Shown here piece by piece: positions 1 to 6,053 of a DNA stretch of 9,579 nucleotides. Each line of letters starts with the position of its first letter. Positions within the stretch are counted from its first letter, which is position 1. A program made the translations under genes and the position numbers. The DNA is from Woeseiaceae bacterium (GTDB lineage: Bacteria > Pseudomonadota > Gammaproteobacteria > Steroidobacterales > Woeseiaceae), in the NCBI GenBank assembly GCA_013138675.1, contig WTCH01000012.1, positions 1-9,579 of the forward strand. The letters run 5' to 3'. The notes under the pieces were generated by a model. That model was not told where the DNA came from. It made no database searches and saw only the letters and a list, made by a program, of their open reading frames with translations.

Positions 1-78
1 TTCTTTGCGTCTTGTGTCACCACGAACTACTCATGCAACCTACTCGATCCTGGTGGGCAATCGTATAGGAGTTTCAAA

Positions 79-206
79 ATGAGCAAAATAGCTGCGCTGG
101 CATTGGCGCTGTTTGCTAACGATCCGCTGAAGGCTATGTGGCCCTGCAGTTTGGCGGTGGCGAACTTGTGAAATTCCGTAACCTGCGAATTTCGTCAGTC
201 GACTAG
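79..206 (+). pseudogene. Decayed DUF1080-type secreted protein (N- and C-terminal remnants)
   Basis: An AGGAG at 67-71 sits 7 nt before an ATG at 79. That ATG opens a signal-peptide-like start (MSKIAALALALFA), but its frame stops at 171 after 30 residues. A second frame (codons 120-206, stop TAG at 204) reads GYVALQFGGGELVKFRNLRI before the stop. This closely resembles the usual C-terminal end of DUF1080 (3-keto-disaccharide hydrolase/LamG-like) proteins, which finish with an ALQ...G...F/VKFRN-IRI strand. I infer that a secreted DUF1080 gene lost its middle and changed frame, leaving both ends. Its stop overlaps the stop of hpaC on the other strand (CTAG at 203-206). The family call rests on one short motif recalled from family knowledge. 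Confidence 0.55.
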
Positions 207-688
207 TCCTGGCGTTCACTCATGGCCACATAGCGGCCGTCATAGAACAGCAACGGTTCTTGCTCACCGGAGCGATAGTTCTCGACTTCTCCGACGATAA
301 TGTAGTGGTCGCCACAGTTGTGTACCTGGTGTGTTCGGCATTCGAAGCAGGCCACGGAATCCCGTATCAGGGGTACGTTCCTTGCAGAGGTTTCATACTC
401 AATGCCATTGAACACGGTGTGGTCCGACTGCGCGAAATGCGATGACAGTTCGTGCTGTCCTGCCGCGAGTACGTTGATCGCGAAATGTTCCGCGTCGAGG
501 TAGGCCTGCAAGGAGTGCGAAACCTTGGCGATATTCCAGAGCACGAGGGGCGGTTCGAGCGATACCGAGCTGAAGCTGTTCGCCGTAATGCCACAGGGCC
601 CGTCGCTCCCGCGGCAGGTGACCACCGTAACCCCTGTCGCAAAGCGCCCCAGGCACTCGCGCAAGTCATGGTTTTTTCTACTTGACAT
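203..688 (-). CDS. hpaC: Flavin reductase, HpaC-type (reductase of 4-hydroxyphenylacetate 3-monooxygenase)
   Basis: 161 aa, a normal length for the single-domain flavin reductase family (Flavin_Reduct). These cytoplasmic enzymes use NAD(P)H to reduce free FAD or FMN, which passes to a partner monooxygenase. Family blocks visible in order are GRFATGVTVVT (about 14-24), GITANSFSSVSLEPPLVLW (about 33-51, flavin-binding region), FAINVL (about 69-74), GDHYIIVGEVE (about 126-136) and a closing PLLFYDGRY. HpaC is the best functional guess because the neighbouring operons encode homoprotocatechuate cleavage. However, no HpaB oxygenase gene is present, so it could serve another two-component monooxygenase. 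It is a single-gene unit divergent from a MarR gene across a 50-bp region holding operator-like palindromes. The ATG at 688 lacks a clear ribosome site. Confidence 0.8.
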   Translation of the reverse strand: MSSRKNHDLRECLGRFATGVTVVTCRGSDGPCGITANSFSSVSLEPPLVLWNIAKVSHSLQAYLDAEHFAINVLAAGQHELSSHFAQSDHTVFNGIEYETSARNVPLIRDSVACFECRTHQVHNCGDHYIIVGEVENYRSGEQEPLLFYDGRYVAMSERQD

Positions 689-712
689 GGATTAGAAAAC
701 AATTCATATATG
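682..712 (+). promoter_or_regulatory. Candidate promoter of the plus-strand MarR gene
   Basis: A perfect TTGACA lies at 682-687, overlapping the first codon of hpaC on the other strand. Downstream, possible -10 elements are CATATA (705-710, spacer 17) or TATATG (707-712, spacer 19). Neither is strong. Both fall inside the palindrome at 702-715, so a bound repressor would cover the -10. Predicted initiation near 717-720 gives a leader of about 20 nt before the MarR start. This is an unaided consensus match. Confidence 0.4.
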
Positions 713-715
713 AAT
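702..715. promoter_or_regulatory. MarR-type operator candidate O1 (perfect 14-bp palindrome)
   Basis: ATTCATATATGAAT is a perfect inverted repeat between the divergent hpaC and MarR genes. Its inner 12 bp (703-714) fit TTNANATNTNAA, a pattern shared with the sites at 718-729 and 4106-4117. MarR dimers usually bind AT-rich palindromes of this size next to their own gene. The site overlies the candidate -10 of the MarR gene, and hpaC would be transcribed across it, so it could control both directions. Confidence 0.6.
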
Positions 716-717
716 GA

Positions 718-729
718 TTAAGATATTAA
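718..729. promoter_or_regulatory. MarR-type operator candidate O2 (near-perfect 12-bp palindrome)
   Basis: TTAAGATATTAA is palindromic except for one base pair (G at position 5 faces A at position 8). It matches the site in the hpaH-hpaF region (TTAACATGTTAA) at 10 of 12 bases. Its centre lies 15 bp from that of O1, about one and a half helical turns. It ends just before the MarR start codon, over the predicted transcription start. Confidence 0.5.
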
Positions 730-738
730 GTAATATGT

Positions 739-1188
739 GTGACTATGGCAATCGATCAATTCACGCGCTCACTGCCGATGATGTTATACCGCACACTCGA
801 TGCGGTTATGCCAAGATTTCGCAAGATCTTCAATGACTTCGGCCTGACTGAGCAGCAGTGGCGCGTGCTGCGTGTGCTCTGGGAGACGGATGACGTGACA
901 ATCAAGGACCTCGCTGATTTCACTCTGATCGCGGCACCCAGCCTCGTCGGCATAGTCGACAGGCTGGAGCGCGACGGTCTCGTTACGCGGCAACGCTCCA
1001 CGACGGATCGGCGCAAGGTCAATGTTCTTGTCACGACGGCAGGCTCGGAGCTCGAAGACCGGATAATGCCAAGAGTTGCTTCGGCGTACGTCGAACTCAA
1101 GCAGTCCGTTGACGCCGATACCTGGTCGCAGGTGCTAGTCGGATTACAACGAATCGCGGTCCAGCGTGGTGTAGAACGCAGCGAGTAA
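739..1188 (+). CDS. MarR-family transcriptional regulator, HpaR-like paralogue 1
   Basis: 149 aa from a GTG start; an in-frame ATG two codons on (745) is an equally possible start, as neither has a clear ribosome site. The protein has a typical MarR winged-helix layout: N-terminal dimerisation helix, then GLTEQQWRVLRVLW (35-48), a helix-turn-helix about 54-77 (IKDLADFTLIAAPSLVGIVD), and a wing with TTDRRKVNVLVTTAG (about 88-102). MarR proteins are dimeric DNA-binding repressors usually released by small aromatic ligands. It shares SLPM (11-14) and GLTEQQWRV (35-43) at identical positions with the convergent MarR protein encoded at 1144-1590, so the two look like paralogues. Being divergent from hpaC with two palindromes between them suggests autoregulation and control of hpaC. 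The last 45 bp overlap the 3' end of the other MarR gene. Confidence 0.88.
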   Translation: MTMAIDQFTRSLPMMLYRTLDAVMPRFRKIFNDFGLTEQQWRVLRVLWETDDVTIKDLADFTLIAAPSLVGIVDRLERDGLVTRQRSTTDRRKVNVLVTTAGSELEDRIMPRVASAYVELKQSVDADTWSQVLVGLQRIAVQRGVERSE

Positions 1189-1590
1189 CTCGTACAGGGC
1201 GTGCAGGCGGTCACGGCCAAATTCTTCCTCTATTTCCGCGTAGCGCTGTTCCGAGTCCGGTCCAACGCTGTCGAAAACCCGTCGGCCCCTGGCGCTGAGT
1301 TTGAGTACCGAGCGACGCTGGTCATTACTATCGGACGTTCGGGTGACCAGGCGCTCCTTTACAAGATACTGCAAAATTCGCGTGAGACTTGGCGCCAGCA
1401 GGAAGCTGCGACGTGCGAGTTCGCTGGCATCAACTTCACCGCTGTCTGCCAGGGTCCGAATGACCCGCCACTGTTGCTCTGTTAAACCGTGTTCACGCAA
1501 CACCGGCCGGAACCGAATCATGGCCGCCTCTCGTGCGCGGAGCAGTTCCATCGGCAGGGAATGCCGGAAGTCGCGTAAAGACTCGGTCAC
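1144..1590 (-). CDS. hpaR: HpaR/HpcR-type MarR regulator of homoprotocatechuate catabolism (paralogue 2)
   Basis: 148 aa from a GTG start. The block LLRAREAAMIRFRPVLREHGLTEQQWRVIRTLA (residues 17 onward, cited in part) closely follows the E. coli HpaR start region. The recognition-helix area (LLAPSLTRILQYL, 64-76) and the wing (SNDQRRSVLKLSARG, 88-102) are intact. HpaR represses the hpa meta-cleavage operon until 4-hydroxyphenylacetate or a related compound binds. It is the last gene of the minus-strand operon: the stop TGA of the preceding fumarylacetoacetate-hydrolase-family gene overlaps its GTG (GTGA at 1590-1587), implying translational coupling and so negative feedback on its own operon. 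The start aligns with that of paralogue 1. Its end lies antisense inside paralogue 1, leaving no room for a terminator between them. Confidence 0.88.
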   Translation of the reverse strand: MTESLRDFRHSLPMELLRAREAAMIRFRPVLREHGLTEQQWRVIRTLADSGEVDASELARRSFLLAPSLTRILQYLVKERLVTRTSDSNDQRRSVLKLSARGRRVFDSVGPDSEQRYAEIEEEFGRDRLHALYELLAAFYTTLDRDSL

Positions 1591-2447
1591 GGACTTTCAG
1601 TGACAATTCGGTTGGATAGCTTGCCGATGCCGGGGACTTCGACCTCAACAACATCGCCATCCCGCAAATACTTTGGTGGATCAAAACGCGCGCCAGCGCC
1701 ATTCGGCGTTCCCGTCGCTATGATGTCGCCAGGTTTAAGGTGATAAAACGTCGACAGGTAGCTGATCAGGTAGCGGAACGGGAAGATGATATTTGCGGTG
1801 GTATCGTTCTGCCGCTCCTCGCCATTGACCGTCGTGATGATCTGAAGTTCGCCCATCGGATCCAGTTCATCGGGCGTCACCATCCAGGGTCCGAGCGAAC
1901 CGGACTTCGCAAAGTTTTTACCTTGCGTTACGTTGAATTTGGCGTGACGCAGGAAGTCCCGTAGCGAGCCTTCATTCATCACCGTCAGGCCGGCAACGTA
2001 CTCGTGTGCATCGGCTTCCGAAATGCGCCTGCCTTCTTTGCCGATAACAATGACGATCTCACCCTCGTAGTCGAGTTGATCCGATTCAGGCGGATCCAGA
2101 ATGTCCTGTTCATGGCCAACCAGCGATTCACGCGAGCGCATAAACACGCTTGGGTACTTCGGCGCTTCGGTACCATCTTTGTACTCGGCGTTGCGGTTCG
2201 CGTAGTTAACTCCGATGCAAATGATCTTCTCCGGGTTTGGGATCGTCGGCAGGAGTTCAACGTCCGCGAGTGCGTGGTCGGCATCAAGGTCATTTGCTTC
2301 GGCAATCAGTTCGCCCAGCCTGTCCGCACGAATCGCATCCCTGAGATCACGCAATCCACCGTGTTTCGCACCGAGATCAATAACGCCTCTATCGGTGGCT
2401 GCGCCAAACGTTTCGACACCGCCTATTTCAAAACTCAAAAATTTCAT
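1587..2447 (-). CDS. hpaG: Fumarylacetoacetate-hydrolase-family protein, probable HpaG-type isomerase/decarboxylase
   Basis: 286 aa. The ATG at 2447 is preferred over an upstream start at 2489 because the upstream one would overlap hpaI and because GAGG precedes this ATG by about 8 nt. Family blocks are ICIGVNYANRNAEY (about 76-89), a run ending LDYEGEIVIVIG (125-136) with the metal-ligand pair E128/E130, VMNEGSLRDF (156-165) with E159 where many relatives have Asp, TQGKNF (174-179) and TGTPNGAG (245-252). In the hpa pathway this fold performs decarboxylation of 5-oxopent-3-ene-1,2,5-tricarboxylate and isomerisation of 2-hydroxyhepta-2,4-diene-1,7-dioate. The E. coli enzyme is two fused copies, whereas here only one copy is present. 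It lies 10 bp after hpaI and overlaps hpaR by 4 bp. Exact reaction uncertain. Confidence 0.82.
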   Translation of the reverse strand: MKFLSFEIGGVETFGAATDRGVIDLGAKHGGLRDLRDAIRADRLGELIAEANDLDADHALADVELLPTIPNPEKIICIGVNYANRNAEYKDGTEAPKYPSVFMRSRESLVGHEQDILDPPESDQLDYEGEIVIVIGKEGRRISEADAHEYVAGLTVMNEGSLRDFLRHAKFNVTQGKNFAKSGSLGPWMVTPDELDPMGELQIITTVNGEERQNDTTANIIFPFRYLISYLSTFYHLKPGDIIATGTPNGAGARFDPPKYLRDGDVVEVEVPGIGKLSNRIVTESP

Positions 2448-2457
2448 TGTGTAAACC

Positions 2458-3261
2458 TCAATAACCGGCCGGCGACGACCCGCTATCACCGCCGGATTTG
2501 AAATGAGAAGCCAAAGTGCGCGCAGAGTTTCCTAACAACAACGTATCTACTCCAATCCCCACGAAATTTGCACCGCAGCCGACGTAATGTGCAACCTGCG
2601 ACTCGTCCAGGCATAGCAGACCCGCATTCTTTCCGGCGGCCCGAACTGTACGCAGGCCGGCACTGATTGCCTCCACTACCTCGGGGTGGGAAACGTCGCC
2701 GGCATGCCCCATAGACGCGGACAGATCCGACGGACCGAAAAACACACCATCAACCCCGGGCGTATTCGCGATCGCTTCAAGATTTTCGATTGCGGCCAGG
2801 GTTTCGGCCTGGACGATGACGCAGATCTCATCGTTCGCGTGTTGCGAGTAACCCGGCACCGTATTCCATCGGGCAGCTCTGGCCATTGAAGTGCCCATGC
2901 CGCGGCGTCCGTCGGGCGGGTACTTGACAGCACTAACGACGGCAGCAGCCTGTTCCACTGTGTCGATCATCGGCACGACAAAACTTTGCGCTCCGATGTC
3001 GCACAGTTTTTTGAGTAGCGCCGGGTTGTCATCGACTGGCCTGACAATGGGCGCGACGTCGTACGGTGCCAGGGCCTGCAGGTGTGACATGACGTCGCGA
3101 AGCTCGAATGGGCCATGTTCGTGATCGACAAGCAGCCAATCGAAGCCGGCGCCTGCCATGATCTCCGCGACTGTCTGGTCGGGGATGCTCAGCCAGACAC
3201 CAAACTGCGTATTGCCAGTCTCAAGCCCGGCTTTGAACCGGTTGCGCGGAAAATCGTTCAT
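2458..3261 (-). CDS. hpaI: 4-hydroxy-2-oxoheptanedioate aldolase HpaI
   Basis: 267 aa, matching the class II aldolase HpaI/HpcH in length and motifs. It cleaves 4-hydroxy-2-oxoheptane-1,7-dioate to pyruvate and succinate semialdehyde, the last step of the pathway. Visible landmarks are AGAGFDWLLVDHEHGP (36-51) with the catalytic-base histidine (H49, equivalent to H45 of E. coli HpaI), PIVRP with the substrate arginine R74, the metal ligand Glu in VQAET (E153), and FFGPSDLSASMG with the metal ligand Asp (D179). The C-terminal PAGY resembles the PGVY ending of the E. coli protein. It overlaps hpaH by ATGA and has a strong GAGGTGG ribosome site upstream. No odd features. Confidence 0.93.
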   Translation of the reverse strand: MNDFPRNRFKAGLETGNTQFGVWLSIPDQTVAEIMAGAGFDWLLVDHEHGPFELRDVMSHLQALAPYDVAPIVRPVDDNPALLKKLCDIGAQSFVVPMIDTVEQAAAVVSAVKYPPDGRRGMGTSMARAARWNTVPGYSQHANDEICVIVQAETLAAIENLEAIANTPGVDGVFFGPSDLSASMGHAGDVSHPEVVEAISAGLRTVRAAGKNAGLLCLDESQVAHYVGCGANFVGIGVDTLLLGNSARTLASHFKSGGDSGSSPAGY

Positions 3262-4061
3262 TCGAAGCCCACCTCAATAGTGCCCAGCGGTCCGTAGTCG
3301 GCGAGGATCGTGTCGCCCGGTTTCACCACTACAGGTCTTGTGAATGATCCAGCCAGGATGAAGTGTCCAGACTCCAGGCCAATGCCATGCGGCGCGAATC
3401 GCTTACAGACCCACCGAATGCCATGACCCGGGTGACCCATTACGCCACCCGCAAGTCCGGTTTCTTCAACTTCACCATTGAGGAAAAGCATTGCACCGGC
3501 CCAGGGCAGATCAATCTCAGTGGGATCGATCTTGTTGTTGCCAACGATGTATCCCGCGTTCGCTGCGTTGTCGGCAATCGTATCGAATACATTTCGCGTG
3601 TACCCGGTCTCTGGGTCGACGCGGTAGCTACGTGCTGCGATCAGTTCGAGTGCCGGCACGACGTAATCCGTTGCAGCGATAACCTGATCAAGTGAAACGT
3701 CTTCGCCAAAGAGCGGTTCTTTAAGAACGAACGCGAACTCGGCCTCGATACGTGGGTCGGTGAAATCGGCTGCACGGATCGTAGCGCCATCCGCGAATGC
3801 CATGTCGTCCAGCAATACGCCGAAGTCGGGCGTGTCTATTTTCATTGCCATCTGCATGGCGCGTGATGTCAGGCCAATCTTGTAACCGGTTACCTTGCGG
3901 CCATCAGCAATCTTGCGATCGACCCAGGCTTTCTGAACGGCGTACGCATCGTCCATATCCATGTCTGGATGTGAGAGCGTCAACGGCGCGATTTGTGCGC
4001 GGCTTTTCTCGGCTTCGTACAGTTGATTGGCCGCGTCGGTAATGTTTTCGGTCGATAGCAT
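3258..4061 (-). CDS. hpaH: 2-oxo-hept-4-ene-1,7-dioate hydratase HpaH
   Basis: The ATG at 4061 gives 267 aa, the same length as E. coli HpaH. Longer reading from 4127 or 4112 would run through the promoter and operator and add residues unlike the family, so I reject those starts. HpaH is a Mg-dependent hydratase that adds water to 2-oxo-hept-4-ene-1,7-dioate, giving the aldolase substrate. Recognisable blocks are DAYAVQKAWVDRKIADGR, GYKIGLTSRAMQMAM, DPRIEAEFAFVL (metal-binding glutamates), DYVVPALELIAARSY, VFDTIADNAANAGYIVG, and a late GSFTRPVVVKPGDTILADYG. It is the first gene of the minus-strand operon; its stop overlaps the hpaI start (ATGA at 3261-3258). It is divergent from hpaF across a region with overlapping promoters and an operator. 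Confidence 0.92.
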   Translation of the reverse strand: MLSTENITDAANQLYEAEKSRAQIAPLTLSHPDMDMDDAYAVQKAWVDRKIADGRKVTGYKIGLTSRAMQMAMKIDTPDFGVLLDDMAFADGATIRAADFTDPRIEAEFAFVLKEPLFGEDVSLDQVIAATDYVVPALELIAARSYRVDPETGYTRNVFDTIADNAANAGYIVGNNKIDPTEIDLPWAGAMLFLNGEVEETGLAGGVMGHPGHGIRWVCKRFAPHGIGLESGHFILAGSFTRPVVVKPGDTILADYGPLGTIEVGFE

Positions 4062-4077
4062 CGAGAGTAATGTTGAG

Positions 4078-4106
4078 TTGCGGCTATTAAGAAACCACAG
4101 TATACT
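4078..4106 (+). promoter_or_regulatory. Candidate promoter of the hpaF-hpaE-dioxygenase operon
   Basis: TTGCGG (4078-4083), a 17-bp spacer and TATACT (4101-4106, five of six consensus bases). The start site would fall near 4112-4114, inside the palindrome at 4106-4117, leaving a leader of roughly 36 nt. The -35 is weak, so activation or leaky control is possible. The -10 shares the palindromic AGTATACT (4099-4106) with the opposite promoter. Confidence 0.5.
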
Positions 4107-4127
4107 TAACATGTTAAATGAATTCAA
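4099..4127 (-). promoter_or_regulatory. Candidate promoter of the hpaH-hpaI-hpaG-hpaR operon
   Basis: Read on the minus strand: TTGAAT (4127-4122, four of six consensus bases), exactly 17 bp, then TATACT (4104-4099, five of six). The palindrome at 4106-4117 sits in the spacer. The predicted leader is about 30 nt to the ATG at 4061, which supports that start. Its -10 overlaps the -10 of the opposite promoter, so the two face each other. Confidence 0.55.
4106..4117. promoter_or_regulatory. MarR/HpaR-type operator candidate O3 (perfect 12-bp palindrome)
   Basis: TTAACATGTTAA is a perfect inverted repeat. It lies between the -10 and -35 of the hpaH promoter and over the predicted start site of the hpaF promoter, so one bound dimer could silence both operons. 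It fits TTNANATNTNAA, the pattern also seen at 703-714 (8 of 12 identical) and 718-729 (10 of 12 identical). Confidence 0.65.
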
Positions 4128-4148
4128 TCACTGCCTGGGCAGGACGCG

Positions 4149-4538
4149 ATGCCACACCAAATTATTGAATATTCAGCGAACCTGGAAGCTGATCTCGACA
4201 TCGACAAGCTCGTCGAGACGATGCATGAGACGGCCGTCGGCATTGATGCGTTGCCCATTGGCGGTATTCGAACGCGCGCCGCGCGGCGCGATGTTTACCG
4301 GATTTCCGACAGCCACCCGCACAATACTTTCATCAATGTAACGCTGCGAGTTGCGCCGAGGCCGGCCGAGGTAAAGAAGGAGGCTGGCGAGCGCTTGTTT
4401 GACGCGCTGAAACGATTTGTGCAGCCGGCATTCGACAAACGGCCCATGGCTTTGTCGCTCGAAATTCAGGAGATCGACGCGGAATTCCGCTGGAAGCACA
4501 GCAACATCCGTGACTACCTCGCACAAAGGAACGAATAG
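4149..4538 (+). CDS. hpaF: 5-carboxymethyl-2-hydroxymuconate isomerase HpaF
   Basis: 129 aa (E. coli HpaF is about 126). This small enzyme of the tautomerase superfamily shifts a double bond in 5-carboxymethyl-2-hydroxymuconate, the product of HpaE. The N-terminal MPH gives, after Met removal, the catalytic N-terminal proline (P2) of the superfamily. Other matching features are IIEYSANL, GGIRTRAARRDVYRISD (about 38-54), FINVTLRVAPR (about 61-71), LFDALK and LSLEIQEID near the end. It is first in the plus-strand operon with AGGA four nt before the ATG; a small inverted repeat, CTGCC-TG-GGCAG (4131-4142), touches this ribosome site. Its stop codon is followed immediately by the hpaE ATG. A 16-bp GC palindrome (4275-4290) within it is explained by Arg/Ala codons. 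Confidence 0.9.
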   Translation: MPHQIIEYSANLEADLDIDKLVETMHETAVGIDALPIGGIRTRAARRDVYRISDSHPHNTFINVTLRVAPRPAEVKKEAGERLFDALKRFVQPAFDKRPMALSLEIQEIDAEFRWKHSNIRDYLAQRNE

Positions 4539-6053
4539 ATGTCCGACCTTGATAACAACCTGCAGAAAATCGAGAAGCTGCTAGCACCCCACAGGGCGGA
4601 AACACTGCCACATTTCATCAACGGCAAGCGCGACCCGGGCCGCTCGGGCGAGACTTTCGAAGGCTACACGCCTGTCGATAACAGTGTGATCGGCAACGTT
4701 GCCTCCGGCAACGCGGACGATATCGACGCGGCCTGCAGGGCAGCCGACGCGGCGTTCGAAGAATGGCGCGAGTTGCCGGGTGCAGAACGCAAGAAGCTGT
4801 TGCACAAAGTCGCCGACGCGATCGTCAAGAATGCTGAAAGCATTGCGTTAGTCGAGAGTTACGATTCAGGCCAACCCCTCAAGTTCATGAGCAAGGCGGC
4901 AATTCGCGGTGCAGCGAATTTTCGGTTCTTCGGTGACATGGCGCCCGGTGCACGTGACGGCCAGTCTTTGCCTGCCGACGAGCATATCAACTACTCGATT
5001 CGTCAGCCGATCGGACCGGTCGGAGTCATCACGCCGTGGAACACGCCGTTCATGTTGTCAACCTGGAAGATCGCGCCGGCACTGGCCGCAGGTTGCACGG
5101 TTGTACACAAGCCTGCCGAGTGGTCGCCGTACTCGGCAATGATGCTCGCCGAAATCGCGCACGATGCCGGCCTCCCGGACGGCGTGCTTAATTGCGTGCA
5201 AGGTCTGGGCGAGACGGCTGGCAAAACGCTGACCGAACACCCGGCAATCAAGGCTGTCGCTTTCGTTGGTGAGTCGACCACGGGCAGCCATATCATGCGC
5301 CAGGGCGCCGATACGCTGAAACGCGTGCACTTCGAACTCGGAGGGAAGAATCCGGTCATCGTGTTCGATGATGCAGATCTCGATCGTGCGCTTGATGCCG
5401 TCGTGTTCATGATCTACAGCCTCAATGGCGAGCGGTGTACGTCGTCAAGTCGATTACTTGTGCAGGAGTCGATCCAGGACGAGTTCAACGCGAAACTTGT
5501 CGAGCGTATAGGAATGCTCAAAGTAGGGCACCCGCTGGACCCGAACACTGAGATCGGCCCTTTGATCCACCAGCGTCATTTTGAAAAGGTTTGCAGCTAC
5601 TTTGAAGCCGCTATCGCGGACGGCGCAAAAATCGCCGCGGGCGGCAGCGCCGTAGAAGGCAGCGGCAATTTTGTGAACCCGACTTTGTTCACGGGCGCCA
5701 GCAATGACATGCGTATCGCACAGCAGGAGATTTTCGGTCCTGTACTGACAGCGATTCCGTTCAAGGATGAAGACGACGCCTTGCGTATTGCAAACGAATC
5801 GGAATATGGGCTGGCCGGCTATGTGTGGACCAACGACATAGGGCGTGGGCATCGCCTGGCAAAAAACCTGGACGCAGGCATGATCTGGATTAACTCTGAA
5901 AACAATCGTCATTTGCCGTCGCCGTTCGGCGGCATGAAGGCAAGTGGAATTGGCCGGGATGGTGGCGACTACAGTTTCGAATTCTATATGGAAACCAAGA
6001 ACGTCTGTGTGGCGCTCGGTTCACACCGCGTACCAAAATTGGGCAAGAAATGA
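4539..6053 (+). CDS. hpaE: 5-carboxymethyl-2-hydroxymuconate semialdehyde dehydrogenase HpaE
   Basis: 504 aa NAD(P)-dependent aldehyde dehydrogenase. It oxidises the ring-fission aldehyde 5-carboxymethyl-2-hydroxymuconate semialdehyde to the diacid. The catalytic set is complete: N168 in TPWNTPFM, K191 in VVHKPAEWSP, general base E266 in FELGGKNPVIVF and nucleophile C300 in NGERCTSSSR, plus the EIFGPVLTAIPF and PFGGMKASGIGRDGG blocks towards the C-terminus. The general fold alone does not fix the substrate; its place between hpaF and the dioxygenase genes makes HpaE the strong choice. AAAGGA (4525-4530) with 8-nt spacing supports the ATG directly abutting the hpaF stop. Its own stop overlaps the next gene by ATGA. 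Confidence 0.92.
   Translation: MSDLDNNLQKIEKLLAPHRAETLPHFINGKRDPGRSGETFEGYTPVDNSVIGNVASGNADDIDAACRAADAAFEEWRELPGAERKKLLHKVADAIVKNAESIALVESYDSGQPLKFMSKAAIRGAANFRFFGDMAPGARDGQSLPADEHINYSIRQPIGPVGVITPWNTPFMLSTWKIAPALAAGCTVVHKPAEWSPYSAMMLAEIAHDAGLPDGVLNCVQGLGETAGKTLTEHPAIKAVAFVGESTTGSHIMRQGADTLKRVHFELGGKNPVIVFDDADLDRALDAVVFMIYSLNGERCTSSSRLLVQESIQDEFNAKLVERIGMLKVGHPLDPNTEIGPLIHQRHFEKVCSYFEAAIADGAKIAAGGSAVEGSGNFVNPTLFTGASNDMRIAQQEIFGPVLTAIPFKDEDDALRIANESEYGLAGYVWTNDIGRGHRLAKNLDAGMIWINSENNRHLPSPFGGMKASGIGRDGGDYSFEFYMETKNVCVALGSHRVPKLGKK

Noticed and set aside
1..78. Possible gene or RNA in the left edge
   Set aside because: Apart from the ribosome site at 67-71 I see no start, motif or structure that can be supported in so short a stretch.
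756..1220. Minus-strand open frame of 154 codons opposite MarR paralogue 1
   Set aside because: Ser/Thr/Arg-rich shadow of the winged-helix gene with no family features.
4062..4127. Upstream extension of hpaH to starts at 4112 or 4127
   Set aside because: The extension would cover the operator and both promoters, adds hydrophobic residues unlike HpaH, and the start at 4061 gives the family length of 267 aa.
4131..4142. Small inverted repeat CTGCC-TG-GGCAG before hpaF as a terminator or riboswitch
   Set aside because: Only a 5-bp stem with a 2-nt loop and no T-run; at most a weak effect on the hpaF ribosome site.
4275..4290. Perfect 16-bp GC palindrome CGCGCCGCGCGGCGCG
   Set aside because: It lies in the middle of hpaF and encodes the Arg/Ala-rich stretch conserved in the family, so codon composition explains it.
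5454..5912. Minus-strand open frame of 152 codons inside hpaE
   Set aside because: Antisense to the catalytic half of an intact dehydrogenase; no start context or motif.
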